Part shown: piece after piece, positions 62,780 to 64,000 of the stretch
How the letters are laid out: each line of letters begins with the position of its first letter
Numbering within the stretch: position 1 is the stretch's first letter
Origin: Microvelia longipes
Lineage: Eukaryota > Arthropoda > Insecta > Hemiptera > Veliidae
Assembly (NCBI GenBank): GCA_018340805.1
Contig: JACMZG010000040.1
Coordinates: 167,001-231,000 of the forward strand
Direction of reading: 5' to 3'
DNA: 64,000 nucleotides
Notes under the pieces: generated by a model
Database searches by the model: none
Told to the model about the DNA's origin: nothing
The model's input: the letters and a program-made list of their open reading frames with translations, nothing else
Made by a program: the position numbers and the translations under genes

Positions 62780-63320
62780 AAGAGTCACCCGTAGTGTAGT
62801 GGTTAAGGTACGCGGCCAATGGACATTAGTCATGAGTTCAATCCCAGCACGGGCCTTTAGGATTTTTATGAGGGATAAAAATTCTGCGTACCACGTCCTT
62901 CAGAAGGGACGTAAAGCCGATGGTCTCGAGCCTGTGCGTTGTCAGGTACTCGTTAAAGATCCCTCACCATAAATAAAACTGGGTGAAAAATTTAGGGCCC
63001 TAATTGTAGATTCATTATAATATTATACTGTTTCTGCCTTGTAGTTTAAAGTGTATGGAGGTTTGGTTTAACAGAGAGAGCACGTGTTGTTCCCAGTTTT
63101 CACTATACTATAAGAGCCAGTAAAAATATGCATGATTGCTTGAAAAAGCATGAGAGGAACCATAGAAATCCACGGCTCTTCTGTCTAGATTAGATGAAAT
63201 ATACCTACACTTGAAATTAAAAGAAGTAGAACACTATCTCAGGGAGCTGGCAAAAAGGGCCCAACAACGTGGCCTACTTGCCAGGTAGTTGCTACCACTC
63301 CCCCCTACTACTAACTAACC
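62780..63320 (+). mobile_element. SINE family A, full-length, 12-bp TSD
   Basis: TAGTGTAGTGGTTAAGGTAC, GAGTTCAATCCCAGCACGGG, CTGCGTACCACGTCCTTCAG, GGTCTCGAGCCTGTGCGTTG, GGGAGCTGGCAAAAAGGGCC, and a CTACTACTA-type end. Flanked by GACGGTTATGAA at 62768-62779 and 63321-63332. 541 bp; reference copy for the split SINE at 49986-56625. Confidence 0.95.
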
Positions 63321-63332
63321 GACGGTTATGAA

Positions 63333-63648
63333 GAAGTCCGGCTGACGTAAATTGAGGGTAAGTGGAAGGGGGATGGATTCAGATTGGCTTTTTGATACAA
63401 ACAAATATTAGTACTCTCAGAGGCCCAAAAACATTAGAAACGTCGCCTAACTCGTCATTTGGTGTTTATCTACCATAATTTAATTTTTTTGTTGTTTACT
63501 GCGGTTTTTTAGTCACTTAGATTGGTCGCAACGACTCCGGACCGGTTTTATTCGATTTAACACCCGATTAAACATCGAAAACGATCAATCCTAAGGGTTA
63601 TCTTCAAGTGAAGACAAAATTAATTTAATCGACTAATCTATACTATAG
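63333..63648. other. Unassigned spacer
   Basis: Nothing recognised. Confidence 0.4.
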
Positions 63649-63822
63649 TACAACCCGCGGCTAAAATCAGTAGACAGCGCAGTAAAATAGTGTTGAGGAA
63701 CCAATAAGGTTGGCCTAATTTAAAATTAAGGAGTGATTTAACATCCAGCACGAACCTCATTGGCTCCCTCGCATTATTTTCTCACGCTGTCAACTGATTT
63801 CAGTCATGGGTCGTATTATAGC
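63649..63822. mobile_element. Short MITE, hybrid of two end types
   Basis: CTATAGTACAACCCGCGGCT and GTAGACAGCG are matched in inverse by CGCTGTCAACTGATTTCAG and GGGTCGTATTATAG. The outer ends resemble 4234-5192; the interior resembles 2545-2695, inverted. About 174 bp. Confidence 0.75.
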
Positions 63823-64000
63823 ACTCCCAATCGCTTTTAAAATGGCCGATCAATGAACAATGAACTCTAAAGTGACCTTGAACAGATACATACATCGAGG
63901 AATGTCACGTCTCTAGTCTTTTAATGATTCATAACACAATTTTTAACAATGCAATTCGATTGGTTAAGTTTAAAACGTACGCAAGTTTTGTTAGAAACAA
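63823..64000. other. Window end, nothing recognised
   Basis: No feature seen. Confidence 0.4.

Overview
The window looks like AT-rich, intron-dense, transposon-dense animal DNA, most likely from an insect. The grounds are one split gene with GT-AG introns of many kilobases, tRNA-derived SINEs with target-site duplications (TSDs), several non-LTR retrotransposon (LINE) families, many short inverted-repeat DNA elements (MITEs), (TA)n microsatellites, and no operon-like gene packing. I cannot name the species from sequence alone.

One host gene is supported. A coiled-coil domain-containing protein 50 (CCDC50/Ymer) homologue runs on the minus strand from about 49.9 kb down to 14.55 kb. Nine coding exons join in one open frame: 49837-49899, 46132-46261 (also present as 37008-37137), 34673-34787, 31403-31485, 28065-28178, 21321-21849, 16317-16433, 15653-15729 and 14551-15043. 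They give 572 residues plus a stop. The 5' exon with the start codon was not found. The protein has an N-terminal domain with A-x-x-L ubiquitin-interacting-type helices, a proline-rich spot, a long Q/S-rich linker, a second A-x-x-L helix block with a basic coiled coil, and a disordered tail.

Layout. 1-14.2 kb: downstream flank of MITEs, SINEs, LINE scraps and a 90-bp tandem array. 14.2-22 kb: 3' half of the gene; its introns hold a 2-kb 54-bp minisatellite, a 26-bp minisatellite and an expanded MITE. 22-31 kb: intron full of LINEs with nested insertions. 31-36.4 kb: foldback elements, SINEs and AT repeats around two exons. 36.46-44.59 kb and 45.59-53.72 kb: the same roughly 8.1-kb sequence twice, on either side of a run of exactly 1000 N. 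It carries two exons, a mariner-type MITE, a foldback element, a tandem array split by an LTR-like insertion, a SINE and two LINEs. The copies differ mainly by homopolymer indels, so this is most simply an uncollapsed contig overlap and not a real duplication. 49.99-56.6 kb: a SINE split by two LINEs, one of which is split by a MITE. 56.6-64 kb: more MITEs, SINEs and AT repeats.

The genes do not form a pathway. The biology is one ubiquitin-signalling adaptor gene whose introns have become a dense transposon graveyard with readable insertion order. I saw no new enzymatic system. The best leads are a MITE family that tandemly amplifies its own terminal module, the nested insertion stack, and the assembly artefact that corrupts an exon and makes LINEs look more decayed than they may be.
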